Source: a virus. From it: a DNA stretch of 29,913 nucleotides. The notes below the pieces were generated by a model that saw only the letters and a list, made by a program, of their open reading frames with translations, did not search any database and was not told the DNA's origin. The stretch is from the IMG/VR virus record IMGVR_UViG_3300046484_000031, positions 1-29,913 of that record; one strand, written 5' to 3'. How positions within the stretch are numbered: the stretch's first letter is position 1; the number at the start of each line of letters is the position of its first letter. Shown one piece after another: positions 14,381-23,150 of this stretch. The position numbers and the translations under genes are program-made.

Positions 14381-14682
14381 TCCGCCTCGCTGCACGGCTC
14401 GGCATCGAGCCTAAGAGGTTTTGGCATGGGCTCACTTATGGCGAACTGCGGGCCTTTGCTGAGGGGAGAGCCGAAGCCGATCGCGAGTCGATGCGCATGC
14501 TGGCCGTTCACGCCTCGTGGGTCATCGCTCCGCATCTCGCGCGTGGTGAGAGGGTCACACCCTCCCGCTTGCTCGGAGAGGAGATCGACGCACGCGATCT
14601 CACGCCCGATGAATTCGACGAACGCGTTCGCGAAATGCGTGACGACGAAAGTACCGACGAAGACAACGACGACGAGGGTTAG
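14311..14682 (+). CDS. tail assembly chaperone, frameshifted extension (T of GT)
   Basis: After a -1 slip at the nine A's, translation continues in this frame to a TAG at 14680-14682, adding 123 residues to the first 118 of the chaperone for a 241-residue product. The extension has WTELIRLAARLGIEPKRFW and HGLTYGELRAFAEG, the helix-turn-helix pattern of the second chaperone in many siphoviruses, and ends with an acidic run (MRDDESTDEDNDDEG). It lacks a strong start of its own: the first ATG (14491) would lose the conserved part. The minor GT form recruits tail tube protein to the tape measure. The tape measure gene starts two bases after the TAG. Confidence 0.78.
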   Translation, partial: RHGRGRDEQDDSRRGWHLGWTELIRLAARLGIEPKRFWHGLTYGELRAFAEGRAEADRESMRMLAVHASWVIAPHLARGERVTPSRLLGEEIDARDLTPDEFDERVREMRDDESTDEDNDDEG

Positions 14683-14684
14683 CC

Positions 14685-16718
14685 ATGGGCGCTAGCGCCA
14701 ATACCGATGTGGAGCTTCGTCTCTCGGCCGTGACCGAGAATTTCAAGACAGAGATGCGTGATTCTGCCCGCGAGCTGAGGACCTGGGACAAGGGTATCAA
14801 CGAAGTCTCGGGATCGATGGTCGACTTCACCAGGATCAGCGGCAGCATCGGCGAGATATTCGAGGGAGTCCGCAAGGGAAACTATGGCGAGATGTTCATA
14901 GGGATTGGCGGTTCTGTAAAAGAGCTGGCCATGGGCGTCCCCGCCATGGCCGCGGGCTTCCGCACGGCTATCGGCATGATGGAGGGTATCGCACCGCTTG
15001 CGATTCAAATTGCGGGCGCTGCCCTTCCCATTGCCGCTCTGGCAGCCGCCGTCTACATGGGAGTCGAGGCATGGAAGTCATACAAAGAGGCGCAGCAGGC
15101 AGTCGTCAACATGGGCAAGTCGCTTGATGAGACGCTCAAGCCCGTCGCCGAAAATCTTGAGTCCACGCGCAAGCGCGTGCGGGATCTCACCGACGAACTC
15201 GCCGTGCTTGGTGACTCTCCGGCGTCACAAAAAATAATCAAAGCCAATGCGGAGTACGCAAGGGCGTCTCAAGCGTACTTCGGAAACATGAATCTCTATG
15301 ATGAGCAGCTCGGTCGGGTGGCTGAAGCAGAGGGCGAAAATCTCAGCCTGGAGCTGAATTCGCTCAAATTTCTCGAGGACAAAATCAAACTCGAACGCGA
15401 GCAAATGGCCGCGTCGCGCGACGAAGTCGACGTGTTGGAAAAAATGGCCAAGGCTCAGCGCAATCTCGAAGCGGCCCAGAAGTGGCGCGAGCACGTCAAG
15501 ACGTTCGGCGACTGGGCGGGCGTCGGACAAGTCCCGATGCGTGTGGAGACCAACCAGGGAATTGACACGTCCGTGCACAATGAAGTGCAGCGGGCTCTCG
15601 CCGAGCTCAACACCGGAGCGACGGACAGGATAAACGCGTCCTTGAAACGCATCGATGAGGCCGCACGCGAGGCCGCGGAAGACTATGTGTCTTCGTTGGG
15701 TCACGCTCAGACGGCGTTCGACGACGTTCTCGACGGCGCCTACAACCTCGCGGCAAGCACCTTTGGCCCACAGCTTGTGAGCGATGTTGTCGACTTCACA
15801 TCGAAGATCGGCGATGCCATGAGCGGGGCCATAGCTGGCGTCGCTGGCGATATGGCTTCCGCCATGGGCGACATGGGCAAGCTGCTGAAAAATACGGCTC
15901 AGGGATTTTCGCAGGGAGGTTTCATCGGCGGCATCGTAGGCTTTGTGTCCACCATCGCGATGAGCTCAAACGCGTTCAAGGAACAGACTGCGTACCTCAA
16001 TGTCATCTTCACGAAGATAGTAGGTGCTTTCGAGCCGCTTTTCGCCGCCGCTGGACCCGTTATCGAGACGGTTGGTGAGCTCGTGTCGATCTTGTCGAAC
16101 GTGTTCGGTGTCGCTCTGCGAGGGTTCGGCACAGTCGCCAAGTGGACGGGTCAGATTATCGCTACGGTCGGCTACGGTATTGGCACCGTGTTCAAGCTCC
16201 TCGCCCAGGCGTGGAACGGGATAGTATCGGCCATTCAGTGGGTCCTGCGCGAGCTCAGCAACATACCGTTTCTGGGTTCCCTGTCGGACTGGGCCGATAA
16301 GATGGACTCGTGGAAGGCCGACATTGACGGGATTGATGATGCTCTCGACGGCATGCACGAGGCAATGAAAGGTAACAACACGGCGATCAACGACGCCGCC
16401 GACGCAAACAACAGCCTAGCGCAGGCCGCGCAAAGCGCCGCGGAGCAGCTCACCAACATCCCGCAAGGGTACAAAGTGGCGCTGACTAGGTTCAACGCGA
16501 TCGGCGTTAGTGGCAACCAATCATTGGCGCAAGGATCCGGCGGCGCCTACTCGAGCAACAGCGTCACGATCCAACAACTGACGGTCGTCAGTAGCGACCC
16601 GGCGAAGATGCTCGACGGGATACAGAAGGAAGCCGCTCGCCGCAATCTCGTGAGAACCGGGACGCGCCTTGCATCAATGGGAACGCCATACTCGACTGTT
16701 CCGGTAGGGGCTCGCTGA
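14685..16718 (+). CDS. tail tape measure protein
   Basis: At 677 residues this is the longest tail-body gene and lies directly after the chaperones, as is usual. The N-terminus has polar helices, followed by hydrophobic segments (about residues 100-125 ALPIAALAAAVYMGVEAW; FIGGIVGFVSTIAM near 405-420; VIETVGELVSILSNVFGVAL near 455-475) and long charged helices between them (residues 135-310). Near the end is a helix rich in Asn and Ala, then a short strand region. By the usual ~0.15 nm per residue ruler it predicts a tail around 100 nm. The start ATG at 14685 follows GAGGG. It probably also helps the DNA cross the membrane. Confidence 0.82.
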   Translation: MGASANTDVELRLSAVTENFKTEMRDSARELRTWDKGINEVSGSMVDFTRISGSIGEIFEGVRKGNYGEMFIGIGGSVKELAMGVPAMAAGFRTAIGMMEGIAPLAIQIAGAALPIAALAAAVYMGVEAWKSYKEAQQAVVNMGKSLDETLKPVAENLESTRKRVRDLTDELAVLGDSPASQKIIKANAEYARASQAYFGNMNLYDEQLGRVAEAEGENLSLELNSLKFLEDKIKLEREQMAASRDEVDVLEKMAKAQRNLEAAQKWREHVKTFGDWAGVGQVPMRVETNQGIDTSVHNEVQRALAELNTGATDRINASLKRIDEAAREAAEDYVSSLGHAQTAFDDVLDGAYNLAASTFGPQLVSDVVDFTSKIGDAMSGAIAGVAGDMASAMGDMGKLLKNTAQGFSQGGFIGGIVGFVSTIAMSSNAFKEQTAYLNVIFTKIVGAFEPLFAAAGPVIETVGELVSILSNVFGVALRGFGTVAKWTGQIIATVGYGIGTVFKLLAQAWNGIVSAIQWVLRELSNIPFLGSLSDWADKMDSWKADIDGIDDALDGMHEAMKGNNTAINDAADANNSLAQAAQSAAEQLTNIPQGYKVALTRFNAIGVSGNQSLAQGSGGAYSSNSVTIQQLTVVSSDPAKMLDGIQKEAARRNLVRTGTRLASMGTPYSTVPVGAR

Positions 16719-17713
16719 TGTCCTATCTCGTTGTCGATGGCATCGCGATCCGCGTCGCTGCGGCCACGCCCTCGCTTGGCTACGACAACATTGGCACTCC
16801 GTCGCGCTCCATCAACGGAAGCTATTTGCCTTCGCTGCGGGCCCAGAAGCGCAAGTGGACCTGCAAGACGCCCCCGCTCTCGGACGCTGACGCGCGTGCC
16901 CTCGAAGCATGGCTTGCTCGGGTTGTGCGGCCCGACCTCACTACGAGTCCCTATGCGACGACCTCTGGCTACCTTCCCGTCTCGACTGCGGGCATCAACC
17001 AAGACGCCGCAGGGGCGCCTACCGGCGAGGCTGCACAGCACCTAAACTACTCGCCGACGTCGGGCGAAATAGTCCTCACCTCCGCTACCTCTAATCCGTT
17101 CTTCGGTTACACTGACGCGTGGTCTTTCTCGGTTTGGCTCAAGGGCGGGGTGACCGCATCTCACACGAGCAAAATACTTGGCCTCGCCGGGTCGTGCCTC
17201 ACCGTGACGCCCTCCGGCATCGTGACATGGACGGCGCCGAGCCTATCAGGCGTCGACCTGTCCGACAATGCGTGGCACCACGTGGCGATCGCCGTGTATC
17301 TCGATAGTGCCAATCTCGGGCACTACTCGCTATTCTGCGACGGCGCGCTGGCGGCGAGTGGCACCGCGAGCACCGGCACCACTTCTTGGCAATCACTCCA
17401 GGCAGCGACCGTCGTGCAGCTGTTTTCGTGGGACGTCACGCACACGACCAACACCAACACCTACCCTGGCCTTGTGTACCAGCCTCTCTTTGTGGGCGAT
17501 GCCGTGACCGCCGCGCAGGCGCTCGCGCTCTACAACGCGCGTGCAGGGGTTGTGCTCGGAGCGTGGCCAAGGCGCCGCGTGACCGGGGCGATGGTCGGTG
17601 GGCGCGTGCTGACATGCGATGCCGAGCTCACGGGAGCCGATCCAGTCGATTTCTATGCTTCGGGCGCAATGCAAAAAGGCCGCGCCGTGAGTTTCAACTT
17701 GATCGAGAGTTAG
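16718..17713 (+). CDS. distal tail-like protein with inserted LamG/concanavalin domain
   Basis: The 331-residue protein has an N-terminal part (MSYLVVDGIAIRVAAATPS, KRKWTCKTPPLSDADARALEAW) and C-terminal part (TGAMVGGRVLTCDAELT, GRAVSFNLIES) that look like a distal tail protein, and between them, at about residues 105-280, a LamG/concanavalin-A-like domain (DAWSFSVWLKGG, LSDNAWHHVAIAVYL, HYSLFCDGALAASG, FVGDAVTAAQALALYN). LamG-type domains bind glycans, so the tail tip probably contacts a surface carbohydrate. The start overlaps the tape measure stop (TGATG), and the hub/fibre gene starts 11 bases after the TAG. Confidence 0.75.
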   Translation: MSYLVVDGIAIRVAAATPSLGYDNIGTPSRSINGSYLPSLRAQKRKWTCKTPPLSDADARALEAWLARVVRPDLTTSPYATTSGYLPVSTAGINQDAAGAPTGEAAQHLNYSPTSGEIVLTSATSNPFFGYTDAWSFSVWLKGGVTASHTSKILGLAGSCLTVTPSGIVTWTAPSLSGVDLSDNAWHHVAIAVYLDSANLGHYSLFCDGALAASGTASTGTTSWQSLQAATVVQLFSWDVTHTTNTNTYPGLVYQPLFVGDAVTAAQALALYNARAGVVLGAWPRRRVTGAMVGGRVLTCDAELTGADPVDFYASGAMQKGRAVSFNLIES

Positions 17714-17724
17714 GGGTATGGCCG

Positions 17725-20700
17725 ATGCGAACTCCGTCCACTCAAGATGCCGTCCTACTACCAGCCGATACCTACGCGACGCACGCACGACTTTGGGTTG
17801 AGCAACCAGGCGCGGTAGACGCCGGCATCGGCGCCGGGTGGGTTTGCCTGTCGGACTACCCCGGGCTCGGCGACCTCACGATCTCAATCACCAGGGGTGA
17901 GACGGTCGACGACCCGTGCGCCTCGCTACAGGCCACACTCTGTCGCGACTTCGGCAACTACTCGCTGTCGCCCGAGGCGTTGCGTTCGCCGCTCAATCTC
18001 GTGGGTGGATCGTTCGTCCCGCTCATCAAGGGCGGGCGCGGGATACGTCTCTATGTGGCAATCAGCCCGAGCGGCGCGGCGCCCAATACGGACGCCTGGC
18101 ACCTCAAGTTCGACGGACATATTGATACGCTCGATCTCGCGAACGGTGACTCGACGATAGGTCTACAGGCGCGCGACCTCGGCGGTAGGCTGCAAGCTAC
18201 GCAGATCGAGGCCTCGCGCGTGTACGGCAGTGATGCCGGCGTCGCCGTCGAAGCCGTCATCCAAAGTATCCTCGACGATAACAACACTGGCGTGACGCTC
18301 GTCGTACCCGCGAGCCCGGGTTGGGACCTGCACAAGTACCAGCAGGACAAGACCAACGTTATGGACGCCATCCGGGCGCTCGCCAGCCAGATCGGGTGGG
18401 AACTGCGCTATCGGTGGAATGCAGTAGCATCGCGCTTCGACCTCACGCTATGGGACATCGATCGAGCCAAGACGACGGCAGATGACACCATCACGCCCGC
18501 GCAGGTACGAGCCTGGAAGTCAGCCAATGAGGACGTGACGACGATCCGCAACGTGGTTACGGTCGTCTACAAGGTCGACACCACGACTGGCGAGCGCTCG
18601 AGCTACACGGCCACCGACTCAACAAGCATCGCCGACAACGGGCGAATGGCGTGCGAGGTGGTCGAGGACGCAAGCTCGCAGATCGACGACGAAGCGACCG
18701 CCGGCCGGATGGCGACCGCGATTCTGGCCGACCTGAAAGACACGCTCATCGCAGGCTCAGCCGACACGATCCCGCGCCCCCATGCCGAGCTGGGCGACCT
18801 CCTCACGTTCACCGCCGACAACACGCCGCTACCGCGCTGGTCCGATATCGACCAGACCTTGGCCGTGGTGGGCGTGCAAGACGACTTTACGGTAGAGGTC
18901 AGCAGCACGACTCTATCGCTGCGCGGCAAGCCCTCGGGTGGCTTCGAGCGATGGCTGCAGCTCGAGGCGCGCAAGGGCATTGGCTCCAATCGCGCTCTTG
19001 TGGCAGTCGATGGCGCGAGCGGCGAGAGCTCGGGCGCCACGCTCGGCGGTATCACGATCGTCTATGACGAACCCACGACCGTCAACTGGGTCTACAGCGA
19101 GCTCTATCTCTCGACCGTGTCCGGCTTTACCCCCGACGCCTCGACGTTCTACACACGAGGCCGGACTACCACGTTCACGATCGGGGGCCTGATCCCCGGG
19201 ACCACATACTACGCCAAAGTCGTGGTAGTCGATAGCGCCGGCAACCGATCGACGGCGTCGACGCAGGCGGTTGTCGCGGCGGCCCTGGTAGGCCCGGCGC
19301 ACGTCGATCACGGCGATGTGAGCAAGCTATCGATCCCGAACGGGTCTTTCTCGGTCACGAGCCCGCCCGCGGTCGTCGGCACAAACCCACCCGATAGCTG
19401 GACGCCCTGTTACGCCCGATCCACGGCGATAGGTGGGGGTGTGAACGCCTGGGTGCCCACGGATTACCCTGCCGTGTGGGGCAATGGCGCTGCACTCGAT
19501 ACGAGCGCGAACCGGACGGGCGGCGCCGCTTTGATACTCTCCCCTACTACTCTGTGGTCAAGTCCTGTGACCAGGTACGGTGTGAGGTCTCCGCTCGTGC
19601 CTTGCTCGATACTTGCAAGCCAATACATCCGGCTCGTGCTCAAGATGGTGACGGGAGGAGGCGCTCCGGGCTTCCTATATGTCCAGATGTTCTACTACGA
19701 CCGCAACAAAAATTTCGTTGGCCCGGTCCTTACGGCCGACGATTATGTGCGGGTGCCCGCAACCCCCGACACGGATTGGCGCACGGCTTTTGCCGATGCC
19801 GTGGGGGCGCCGCCGAACGCCGCGTGGGTGAGCGTCGGTCTGATGCTCTCGACTGCCGATAGCGGCACGCTCGAGATCGACCAGGTCGAGGGCGTCGACC
19901 CCGCGGCACTTGCGGCGAGTACCAGTGTACGCACCAAGCAATTGCTCGCGAGTAGCACGCTCAACGCCGCGCTTACCACGGACATGCTCAACGTCACGAC
20001 CGACGATCCCGCGGCCCCCGCATTTCAAGTCACGGCAAGCGGCGTCACGGGCATCCACAAGCAACTGTACGTCGACAACGGCGGGTCGTTTGCCGCACCA
20101 ACCGCCGACCCCGTGGCGAAGTTCGAGGCTTTTGGGTCAGCTATCCAGCTCGAGCCCAACACCGCGGGCGGCACGCAGTTTGATATCGACTCGCTCGGCG
20201 AGGGCGATCTGTGCTTGGTGCCCAACAAAAACTTTGGGATCGACGGGCACAGGCGCAACGTGATCCTTGGACCATCTAATCCGCTTGCCGGACAGGCCGT
20301 GATCCCCTCGGTAGCGGCGGGCAAAGCACTCAAGCTTGACACTGGGCACGAGGTTATAGGCTTTGACGCGCTTTCGGCACCGTCTGGCACAGGGTGGGTG
20401 CACGTTACAGATGGCGCGGTTGACGGTGCGGCTTCGACGCCAACCTACGCTGACGTCGGAGCCGCCGCTGCATCGCACACGCAAGCCGTCAGCACGATCA
20501 GCGACGCTACGACGGTCGGCCAGAGCCTAGTCAAGCTCACCAACCCGAGCGCGGTGACGTTCCCGCGCATCAACGCCGACAACACGGTCACCGCCCGCTC
20601 GGCCGCGCAATTCGCGGGGGACATTGGGTCTCTGAGCAACCCCATGGATGGTCTTGGCCAGTTTATATACGGCGCCGTTACCACAGGGGCACCAACAAAG

Positions 20701-22035
20701 CTCGCAGCACCGAGTGTTGATGGTTTTTACGTCCTGAGCGAGACGGTGATTGCGTCTACTCCGGTAGCACCCGCGTGGACCAATCTTGTGGCCAGTGCCA
20801 CGCCAGGCGCCGATACGTTCGTCATAAGTGGAGGCTCAGGAAAGATCGACACGGGTTGGATTGATACGAGCACTGTAGGAGGAGCAAGCAAGATCCCGCA
20901 ATACGATACGACCGGAGCTCTATTGATCACAGATACAGCCGGCGCATCGCAGAGCGACCTCGTGATCCAATCCACGACTAACTCGGCACGCATCGAATTG
21001 CAGCATTATGGCATTGGCAATCCGGCGTTCACGCAGCGTTTCGGTGGTGGCACTCCCGCATCACCGACAGCCACCCTCACTGGAGCTACCGTTCTCGTGC
21101 TCCAGGGGTCGGGGTGGGATAACGCAGGTACTCCAGCCAAGACGTCTCCCACAGTGCGCTTCGGAGGAGTAGCCAAAGAAGACTACACGACGACGGCGCA
21201 AGGTACCAAGGCAGTGATCGAGACCACCGCCACCGGAGCCACCGGAGCGGCACGAGCCGTGCGTTGCACCATCGATGAGCAGGGCGTCAAGCCCGCTGGC
21301 CTGGCAGCCTCACGCGCGGCCGTCATCGACGCGAACGGTGCGATTGCAAGCGGGACATCAGCACTGGGTACGGCGGCTTATGCAGCCACAGGCGATTTCG
21401 ATCCGGCTGGTGCGGCTAGCGCAGCAACTGGCGTAGCAGCCGGATCTACATTAAGCGGCACTGCTATTACAAGTAGCAACAAAGCTGTTGATGTTCTGGG
21501 TCTAAGCGCAGCTGGCGGCGTCACCTATGCTGGTCTAGTTCCGCGTCTAGTCCCTGTAGGTGGGTTTGTGCCTGGCTACCTTGATATGTCGATGGGTGGT
21601 GTTGCTGGATCCTTGGCCACGTTAGATGCAAACACTTTAGTAAAGCAGTATTCGGCCTGGGCAGCGCCGCTTGCTGCAACACCAGGTGCCAACGTCACGT
21701 TGACCACAGCTGGTACAATCTACGACGTAATAACTTTGGGGGCGCTAGCAGCTACCGGTGATTATCTATTGAGCGCGGCCGTGCTTGTAGGCAATGCTTC
21801 TGGCACGTCATACATAAAAATGGAAGTGTTAGCTGGCGCTACCGTGATAGCATCGGCACAATGTGACCCCACCTCATTGACCACGCTTTCCGTTGCGAGT
21901 GTTCCGGTTACGATAGCGGCTGGGACGGTTGTTAAGATGAAATGTATTGCCGGCGTCAATGGTGGCACCGCCTACAAGAGCAACCCGAGTATGGGTGGTG
22001 CATGTTCGTGGCTTGTATTGCAGCGGATCAAATGA
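17725..22035 (+). CDS. tail hub/fibre protein with fibronectin-III and fibre domains
   Basis: The real start is ATG 17725 after AGGGGT; upstream open frame lies in the previous gene. The 1436-residue product begins with a tail-hub/gp27-like region (about residues 1-430: YGSDAGVAVEAVIQSILDD, VMDAIRALASQIGWELRY, IRNVVTVVYKV). A fibronectin type III domain follows (about 450-520: IPGTTYYAKVVVVDSAGN), then a carbohydrate-binding-like beta sandwich (about 555-725), Ala/Gly/Thr-rich fibre (about 730-1230) with tail-fibre repeats (GTAAYAATGDFDPAGAASAA) and a C-terminal beta head. It likely closes the tail tube and carries the receptor-binding tip. The last 600 bases are much lower in G+C than the rest. 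Confidence 0.78.
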   Translation: MRTPSTQDAVLLPADTYATHARLWVEQPGAVDAGIGAGWVCLSDYPGLGDLTISITRGETVDDPCASLQATLCRDFGNYSLSPEALRSPLNLVGGSFVPLIKGGRGIRLYVAISPSGAAPNTDAWHLKFDGHIDTLDLANGDSTIGLQARDLGGRLQATQIEASRVYGSDAGVAVEAVIQSILDDNNTGVTLVVPASPGWDLHKYQQDKTNVMDAIRALASQIGWELRYRWNAVASRFDLTLWDIDRAKTTADDTITPAQVRAWKSANEDVTTIRNVVTVVYKVDTTTGERSSYTATDSTSIADNGRMACEVVEDASSQIDDEATAGRMATAILADLKDTLIAGSADTIPRPHAELGDLLTFTADNTPLPRWSDIDQTLAVVGVQDDFTVEVSSTTLSLRGKPSGGFERWLQLEARKGIGSNRALVAVDGASGESSGATLGGITIVYDEPTTVNWVYSELYLSTVSGFTPDASTFYTRGRTTTFTIGGLIPGTTYYAKVVVVDSAGNRSTASTQAVVAAALVGPAHVDHGDVSKLSIPNGSFSVTSPPAVVGTNPPDSWTPCYARSTAIGGGVNAWVPTDYPAVWGNGAALDTSANRTGGAALILSPTTLWSSPVTRYGVRSPLVPCSILASQYIRLVLKMVTGGGAPGFLYVQMFYYDRNKNFVGPVLTADDYVRVPATPDTDWRTAFADAVGAPPNAAWVSVGLMLSTADSGTLEIDQVEGVDPAALAASTSVRTKQLLASSTLNAALTTDMLNVTTDDPAAPAFQVTASGVTGIHKQLYVDNGGSFAAPTADPVAKFEAFGSAIQLEPNTAGGTQFDIDSLGEGDLCLVPNKNFGIDGHRRNVILGPSNPLAGQAVIPSVAAGKALKLDTGHEVIGFDALSAPSGTGWVHVTDGAVDGAASTPTYADVGAAAASHTQAVSTISDATTVGQSLVKLTNPSAVTFPRINADNTVTARSAAQFAGDIGSLSNPMDGLGQFIYGAVTTGAPTKLAAPSVDGFYVLSETVIASTPVAPAWTNLVASATPGADTFVISGGSGKIDTGWIDTSTVGGASKIPQYDTTGALLITDTAGASQSDLVIQSTTNSARIELQHYGIGNPAFTQRFGGGTPASPTATLTGATVLVLQGSGWDNAGTPAKTSPTVRFGGVAKEDYTTTAQGTKAVIETTATGATGAARAVRCTIDEQGVKPAGLAASRAAVIDANGAIASGTSALGTAAYAATGDFDPAGAASAATGVAAGSTLSGTAITSSNKAVDVLGLSAAGGVTYAGLVPRLVPVGGFVPGYLDMSMGGVAGSLATLDANTLVKQYSAWAAPLAATPGANVTLTTAGTIYDVITLGALAATGDYLLSAAVLVGNASGTSYIKMEVLAGATVIASAQCDPTSLTTLSVASVPVTIAAGTVVKMKCIAGVNGGTAYKSNPSMGGACSWLVLQRIK

Positions 22036-22081
22036 CGATAGACGCTGAAGTAGAGCACCGACTCACACTAGGGGCCGCAAC

Positions 22082-22498
22082 GTGACAACTATTGGGACGT
22101 CCATAGCGAGAGTCATCCAAGGGCAGGAGGCGTCTATCATCCCTCTGGCTGGGACCACCCTGCAGATGCTTGAGCACGGCGGTGTTGTTGCCGCCTTAGT
22201 TCTCTTCGCCATCATCGAGGGTTTCGTTATCTGGGTGTACGACAAGCGGCTAAGGCTATCGACGGAAAGCGCCCTCGCCATCCAGGAGAATAGCTTTAAA
22301 CAGATGATGGTCATCGACGCACGCAGCAGCGAGCAAAAGTCGGAACTAATCAACAGCCTCAAGGCCAACACGGATGTCATCAAGTCGGTGCTCGATACGC
22401 TGCATAGTAACAGCGACACGCTGAGGAGCAACACGGAGGCGGTACGTACTTTGTCCGAGAAGGTGGCGGTTCTGTCGGACCGAACGGCCCGTGAATGA
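22082..22498 (+). CDS. membrane-anchored coiled-coil protein (138 aa)
   Basis: One transmembrane helix at about residues 33-53 (HGGVVAALVLFAIIEGFVIW) is followed by a charged end and a coiled coil with Leu/Asn heptad-like repeats (SLKANTDVIKSVLDTL, LHSNSDTLRSNTEAV, LSEKVAVLSD). This is the shape of holin-associated or hemolysin-XhlA-like phage proteins. The start is GTG at 22082 after AGGGG, 46 bases downstream of the fibre gene. The stop overlaps the next start (ATGA). Role in lysis is inferred from topology and position. Confidence 0.62.
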   Translation: MTTIGTSIARVIQGQEASIIPLAGTTLQMLEHGGVVAALVLFAIIEGFVIWVYDKRLRLSTESALAIQENSFKQMMVIDARSSEQKSELINSLKANTDVIKSVLDTLHSNSDTLRSNTEAVRTLSEKVAVLSDRTARE

Positions 22499-22836
22499 AC
22501 CCCTGGCGACGGAAGCGATCGAAGATGCATCGAACTAGGCTGGGCGACCTGCTGGTCGAGGAGGGGGCAGACCAAGCCCTGGTTGACGCCGCAATGTCCG
22601 AATACTACGGGCGAGTTGCAGGCAAGAGCGGAGAGCACTGCCTGGCTCGCAATGCATGCACAGCGGGGCAGCTCAATAGAGCATTGGCGAGACAGGCCAA
22701 GGAGCGAGAGGACTTCGACGAGGCGGGTAAGTACATCGCGACCAACCTCTCGGATACGCACAAAGAAGCCCTGGAACATCTCGACCAGGCGCGGACGTTG
22801 ATTGCGCAGATGATTGCGCAAAAGGGAGGCGGGTGA
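22495..22836 (+). CDS. small helical protein resembling an MshEN/GspE N-terminal domain (113 aa)
   Basis: After a basic start, residues 15-37 read RLGDLLVEEGADQALVDAAM and residues 45-68 read SGEHCLARNACTAGQLNRAL then ARQ. The two halves follow the (R)LG-x2-L-V-x2-G ... L-x2-AL-x2-Q repeat of MshEN domains of type II secretion/pilus ATPases, which bind cyclic di-GMP; the second copy lacks the RL pair, and the first lacks the final Gln. The rest is a charged helix. It is coupled to both neighbours (ATGA at 22495; TGATG at 22836). The similarity is by eye, so it could instead be an unrelated helical protein; an in-frame ATG at 22525 is an alternative start. Confidence 0.5.
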   Translation: MNPWRRKRSKMHRTRLGDLLVEEGADQALVDAAMSEYYGRVAGKSGEHCLARNACTAGQLNRALARQAKEREDFDEAGKYIATNLSDTHKEALEHLDQARTLIAQMIAQKGGG

Positions 22837-23150
22837 TGAGCGGCAAGAGCAACGGGCAGCAGGACAAGCTAAAGGTGGCGGGGAGGTGCCTGGACTGCTT
22901 CCTGCCCGCCGAAGTCGAAGAGCTGCGTGGTAGGGTTGACCGCATCGAGCGTGAGGGCATCGAGGAAATCCGCGGTCGCACAGAGAGGCTCGCGCGAGAC
23001 CGTGACGCCAACGCGGCGATCATGCAGTCGATGGTCGACCGTTTTGAACTCCTCTCGGCAGCATTCGCCGGCCATCTGAAGGAACTTGGAGAAGTCGTAG
23101 GGCGGATCGGCACACGCAAGCCGAAGACCAACCCTATGGAAAAGCTATGA
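22836..23150 (+). CDS. hypothetical coiled-coil protein (104 aa)
   Basis: A charged, largely helical protein with CLDCF near residue 19-23 and a long helix rich in Glu/Arg (VEELRGRVDRIEREGIEEIR, then GRTERLARD). It has no membrane segment. The ATG at 22836 overlaps the previous stop; a GTG three bases earlier is possible. Its TGA overlaps the start of the endolysin gene (ATGA at 23147). Within a run of lysis genes it may be an accessory or regulator, but no function is recognised. Confidence 0.6.
   Translation: MSGKSNGQQDKLKVAGRCLDCFLPAEVEELRGRVDRIEREGIEEIRGRTERLARDRDANAAIMQSMVDRFELLSAAFAGHLKELGEVVGRIGTRKPKTNPMEKL

Noticed and set aside
14491-14682. A separate 63-codon gene starting at 14491
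   Set aside because: The same frame is open upstream to the nine A's and the conserved WTELIRLAARLG part lies before this ATG, so a frameshift product explains it better.
17386-17724. Extension of the hub/fibre gene back to 17386
   Set aside because: The extra sequence lies inside the distal tail gene and is Arg-rich; ATG 17725 has AGGGGT upstream.
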